DNA of 8,871 nucleotides from Paenibacillus sp. UBA6285 (GTDB taxonomy: Bacteria > Bacillota > Bacilli > Paenibacillales > Paenibacillaceae). A program made the translations under genes and the position numbers. The notes under the pieces are model-generated. The model saw only the letters and a program-made list of their open reading frames with translations, was not told the origin of the DNA and made no database searches. The stretch spans positions 8,229 to 17,099 of the forward strand of contig DJUJ01000233.1 in NCBI GenBank assembly GCA_002438345.1, written 5' to 3'. Positions 6,591 to 8,871 of the stretch are shown piece by piece (position 1 is the stretch's first letter; the number at the start of each line of letters is the position of its first letter).

Positions 6591-6624
6591 AAAAAAGTAA
6601 GCTGGATAATCCAGCTTACTTTTT
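6591..6624 (-). terminator. Intra-operon terminator between oppA and oppB
   Basis: Bases 6592-6606 and 6610-6624 are a perfect 15-bp inverted repeat with a 3-base centre. Read on the minus strand, AAGTAAGCTGGA pairs with TCCAGCTTACTT and runs straight into a T tract (TTTTTT). It begins 8 bases after the oppA stop codon. Placed between a binding-protein gene and its permeases, it is likely a leaky terminator that keeps binding protein above the membrane complex, as is known for several ABC importers. It also stabilises the 3' end of an oppA-only mRNA. Confidence 0.85.
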
Positions 6625-6631
6625 CCCGTTT

Positions 6632-8248
6632 TTATTTAAGGTAGATTTTCGATAAATCTTCAAAAATAACGACAGGCTTCAAGACTGCTTCTTCAAGACC
6701 GCCGTAGTTCTTGGAGACAGCTACAATAGTCTTAGTATTAGCGATTGGATAAATCGGTGCATCGTCAGCAATGATCTCTTGGATCTTCTTATAGATCTCA
6801 CCACGTTTAGTCACATCTGCTTCTCCTGCACCTTCATTGAACAACTTATCAACCTCAGCATTATTATAATGCGAGTAGTTAGAGTCAGCGGCCGAAGTGT
6901 ACAAGATCCGATAAGCATCAGGATCATAACCCATGATGTAACCTGCGATCGCAAGTTCGAAATCTGTTGAATTCATATCACTGAACTTCTGACCAAATGC
7001 TGTGGAATCCATATTTTGCAGTTCAACTTCAGCGCCAATGGCCTTTAGCTTTTGCTGCACGTATAGTGAAATGGCTTCCTGTGCTTTATTGCCACTCTGT
7101 ACAATCAATCTCAATTTCAGATCGGTAACTCCAGCCGACTGCAGAAGCTCTTTCGCTTTATCTACATCATTATCGAAGGAAGGTACATCATTGGTATAAA
7201 AAAGCGCGTCGGGAGTCAGGAATGACTTCGCCGGGTCTGCATACTCATTAGAAGTATAAGCCGCCTGAATGATTTCGTCACGACTTAATGCTAGAGACAA
7301 GGCTTGGCGAACTTCTTTTTTAGCAAGTGCACCTCTATCACTGTTCGCATTGAACATCAGGTAGGACAATCGGCCTTCACTATAAGGAAGGATTTCGAAG
7401 TTGTTCGAAGCTTCAATCGTTCCAACATCCTGTGGATCTAGATATTTAACGTTGATCTCACCACTCTGAAGTGCGAGATTCGCAGCATTCGTATCTTTAG
7501 CAATCCGGTACGTTACGGAATCAAGATGTGGCTTGCCGCCGAAGTAGTTATCAAATCTCTCGAGCGTAACATATTCGCCTGCTTTGTATTCTTTAAATTT
7601 GAAAGGGCCCGATCCAACCGGGGCAGCATTTTTGGTGCTTTTCTCTAGATCAGTCTCATTCTCAAAAATATGCTTTGGAATTGGAAATACTTGCACTAGT
7701 GTAGCTTCAAAAGCTGGGCTGACCTGCGGAAGCTTGAACTCTACGGTAAGATCATCCACCTTGACTGCCTTAACGGGTTTGTCACCGATGAAGAGGTTCG
7801 CTCTCAACATGCTGTTTTGCTTCTCATCGAGGATGCTATCAATCGTGAACACGACATCGTCAGCTGTAAGCTTTTCTCCGTCATGCCATGTCAGTCCGCT
7901 TTTCAGCTTCAATGTATAAGTCAGGTTATCTTCTGAAAGTGTTAGGCTATCTGCCAAATAGAAAGTTTTCTTACCATCGTTTACTTGGAACAGTGGAGCA
8001 TAAAGCGCTTGGTCAATCGTAAGACTGACACGGTCACCCGCATAGTTCGGATTTAGAATGACAGGATCAGCAGCGACCCCAATAATTAAGTTGCCACCAT
8101 CTTTTGGCTCAGTGCTTGCTGTCGTTCCTTCATTAGCAGCAGGTGCCTGATTTGTATTTGTGGAAGTGGCGTTATTCCCCCCGGAGCACGCGCTAATCAA
8201 AAATGTTAACAAAATCAAAGTAATAACTCCAGATAATCCTTTACGCAT
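6632..8248 (-). CDS. oppA: Peptide ABC transporter substrate-binding lipoprotein OppA-like
   Basis: This 538-aa extracellular lipoprotein binds the ligand for the transporter (SBP_bac_5 family). The N-terminus has basic MRKG, a hydrophobic stretch and the lipobox ISAC, with Cys21 as the lipidation site. A flexible Asn/Thr/Ala-rich linker follows at about 22-49. The mature domain opens with GGNLIIGVAADP, then carries the family's core motif LTYTLKLKSGLTWHDGEKL and TADDVVF (109-134), GSGPFKF, and near the C-terminus GYDPDAY and YSHYNNAEVDKLF. Length is normal. The ATG 8246-8248 follows GGGGGAG with about 8 bases of spacing. It is the first gene of a five-gene transporter operon plus a trailing gene. 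The family includes peptide, nickel, sugar-acid and opine binders, so 'oligopeptide' is the default reading and not proven. The symbol is given by family and operon position. Confidence 0.92.
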   Translation of the reverse strand: MRKGLSGVITLILLTFLISACSGGNNATSTNTNQAPAANEGTTASTEPKDGGNLIIGVAADPVILNPNYAGDRVSLTIDQALYAPLFQVNDGKKTFYLADSLTLSEDNLTYTLKLKSGLTWHDGEKLTADDVVFTIDSILDEKQNSMLRANLFIGDKPVKAVKVDDLTVEFKLPQVSPAFEATLVQVFPIPKHIFENETDLEKSTKNAAPVGSGPFKFKEYKAGEYVTLERFDNYFGGKPHLDSVTYRIAKDTNAANLALQSGEINVKYLDPQDVGTIEASNNFEILPYSEGRLSYLMFNANSDRGALAKKEVRQALSLALSRDEIIQAAYTSNEYADPAKSFLTPDALFYTNDVPSFDNDVDKAKELLQSAGVTDLKLRLIVQSGNKAQEAISLYVQQKLKAIGAEVELQNMDSTAFGQKFSDMNSTDFELAIAGYIMGYDPDAYRILYTSAADSNYSHYNNAEVDKLFNEGAGEADVTKRGEIYKKIQEIIADDAPIYPIANTKTIVAVSKNYGGLEEAVLKPVVIFEDLSKIYLK

Positions 8249-8295
8249 AAGTTTCTCCCCCGTAATCCATATTCTGCTTCGCTTGTGTTTTTTAT

Positions 8296-8324
8296 ATTGT
8301 ATATCGGAATACTAGGAATTACAA
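8296..8324 (-). promoter_or_regulatory. Likely promoter of the opp operon
   Basis: On the minus strand, TTGTAA (8319-8324) and TACAAT (8296-8301) are separated by exactly 17 bases. They match the sigma-A consensus at 4 of 6 and 5 of 6 positions. Transcription would start near 8289, leaving a leader of about 40 bases before the oppA start codon with its GGGGGAG site. Confidence 0.65.
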
Positions 8325-8337
8325 TGGATAGCATTTC

Positions 8338-8347
8338 ACATTAATGT
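8338..8347. promoter_or_regulatory. Short palindrome upstream of the opp promoter
   Basis: ACATTAATGT is a perfect 10-base palindrome lying 13 bases upstream of the proposed -35 of the opp promoter. It could be part of a regulator site or simply AT-rich upstream DNA. It is short enough to arise by chance, and I do not match it to a known regulator consensus. Confidence 0.2.
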
Positions 8348-8399
8348 AATATTGAGGGAATTCATGATCTTAACCTCTTTCATTATAATCCCTTACCTC

Positions 8400-8601
8400 C
8401 TACGCTCTGTCCGGCCCAACAATATGAGCTTTAGTCTTCGCTGTCTCTTCCGGTGCATATATTTCCTCAACATCCTCGTCCAGCAGTGGTCAATAACTCA
8501 CCATTTGCATCATACCAGAACACATTCGCACGAGGATTCATGGCCAGTAACAGATTGATTAACTGCAGCACTTTTAGTGGTGACTTGTCCACGGTCCTCA
8601 T
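8400..8601 (-). pseudogene. Small unknown gene broken by a +1 frameshift
   Basis: The minus strand shows two protein-like pieces in adjacent frames. The first starts at ATG 8601 and reads MRTVDKSPLKVLQLINLLLA, then MNPRANVFWYDANGELLT; it soon ends at TGA 8467-8469 after 44 aa. The second, one base over, reads LLDEDVEEIYAPEETAKTKA, then HIVGPDRA, and ends at TAG 8400-8402. The second frame has a stop just upstream of the join, so the shift must fall between about 8470 and 8490, near TTGACCACTGCTGG. Skipping one base would give a continuous protein of about 66 aa. The acidic, well-formed second half argues that it was coding. I do not recognise the family. No strong ribosome binding site precedes the ATG. 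It may be a decayed gene, a base-call error, or less likely a programmed frameshift. Its direction is the same as the opp operon. Confidence 0.45.
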
Positions 8602-8795
8602 TTCTTTGCTCTTCAAGTTGTCATTTATATCTAATTATTCGGTTATTGTACAGCAGATCGTTACTAATTAATATATCAAACATTTATTTACTATAGCGCC
8701 CTAGAAAAAATAAGGATTAATACCGCCCCCTGTAAATATATTGAGAACATACGAATACCTCTCAGAGCGAGAGAGAGTCCCCCAAGGAGGCCGTA
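8602..8795 (+). promoter_or_regulatory. Upstream region of the glycosyltransferase gene
   Basis: I see no gene in this 194-base AT-rich stretch. A weak promoter-like pair for the right-hand gene is TTGTAC (8646-8651), 17 bases, TAATAT (8669-8674), matching consensus at 3 of 6 and 4 of 6. A strong ribosome binding site, AAGGAGG (8784-8790), lies 5 bases before the ATG at 8796. No terminator-like hairpin was found here. Confidence 0.3.
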
Positions 8796-8871
8796 ATGAA
8801 AGTGAATAAGACACGCGTATTAATTGGCAGCCCCATCCACCAGAAGCCTATGGTTTTGCGAGAATTTCTGA
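8796..8871 (+). CDS. Probable glycosyltransferase, N-terminal 25 residues (runs off window)
   Basis: The ATG at 8796 follows AAGGAGG with 5 bases of spacing, the best ribosome binding site in the window besides that at 1325, so the start is firm. The visible sequence, MKVNKTRVLIGSPIHQ then KPMVLREFL, has a short basic start and a beta strand (RVLIGSPI). The IGSPIHQKP pattern resembles the N-terminus of GT-A type (family 2-like) glycosyltransferases found in Paenibacillus-like genomes, in which this strand helps bind the nucleotide-sugar. The catalytic DxD region lies outside the window, so the function is only a suggestion. The gene is divergent from the opp operon. Confidence 0.55.
   Translation, partial: MKVNKTRVLIGSPIHQKPMVLREFL

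Noticed and set aside
8352..8671. Plus-strand open frames opposite the broken small gene
   Set aside because: Low-complexity Ser/His/Leu-rich translations without ribosome binding sites; the minus strand gives far more protein-like sequence.
1..8871. CRISPR arrays, tRNA or rRNA genes, insertion sequences, phage genes
   Set aside because: No repeated spaced units, no tRNA-like cloverleaf and no transposase, integrase or phage-type proteins were seen by eye on either strand.

Overview
This window looks like an ordinary chromosomal stretch from a low-to-mid GC Gram-positive, probably Paenibacillus or a close Bacillales relative. The evidence is strong GGAGG-type ribosome binding sites, a lipoprotein-type solute-binding protein, Firmicute-style Opp transporter proteins and compact intrinsic terminators. 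The genus is inferred from protein style and could not be tested by search.

Layout from left to right: (1) the 3' end of a metallophosphoesterase gene (+), closed by a strong hairpin; (2) a TetR-family repressor gene (-) divergent from a polytopic membrane protein of unknown function (+). Between them lies a 40-bp near-perfect palindrome that overlaps a likely promoter of the membrane protein gene; (3) a T-tailed terminator after the membrane gene, then a short remnant on the minus strand that encodes one hydrophobic segment and has no intact gene around it; (4) a complete minus-strand peptide ABC transporter operon, transcribed from right to left: binding lipoprotein (oppA-like), an internal terminator hairpin, two permeases (oppB, oppC), two ATPases (oppD, oppF) and a trailing 151-aa protein of unknown function; (5) a 547-base stretch right of the binding-protein gene with a good promoter for the operon and a small minus-strand coding region broken by a single-base frameshift; (6) the first 25 codons of a plus-strand gene, probably a glycosyltransferase.

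Working together: the lipoprotein captures peptide (or a similar ligand) outside the membrane, OppB and OppC form the channel, and OppD and OppF hydrolyse ATP. The hairpin between oppA and oppB probably lets binding protein be made in excess over the membrane complex. Independently, the TetR protein probably represses its divergent membrane-protein neighbour, and perhaps itself, through the shared palindrome. Its inducer is unknown.

I see no phage, transposon, CRISPR array, RNA gene or obvious novel defence or biosynthetic system. The points most worth a second look are the TetR palindrome with its uncharacterised membrane target, the two gene remnants (about 2236-2335 and 8400-8601), and the lack of a well-placed standard start codon for oppF.
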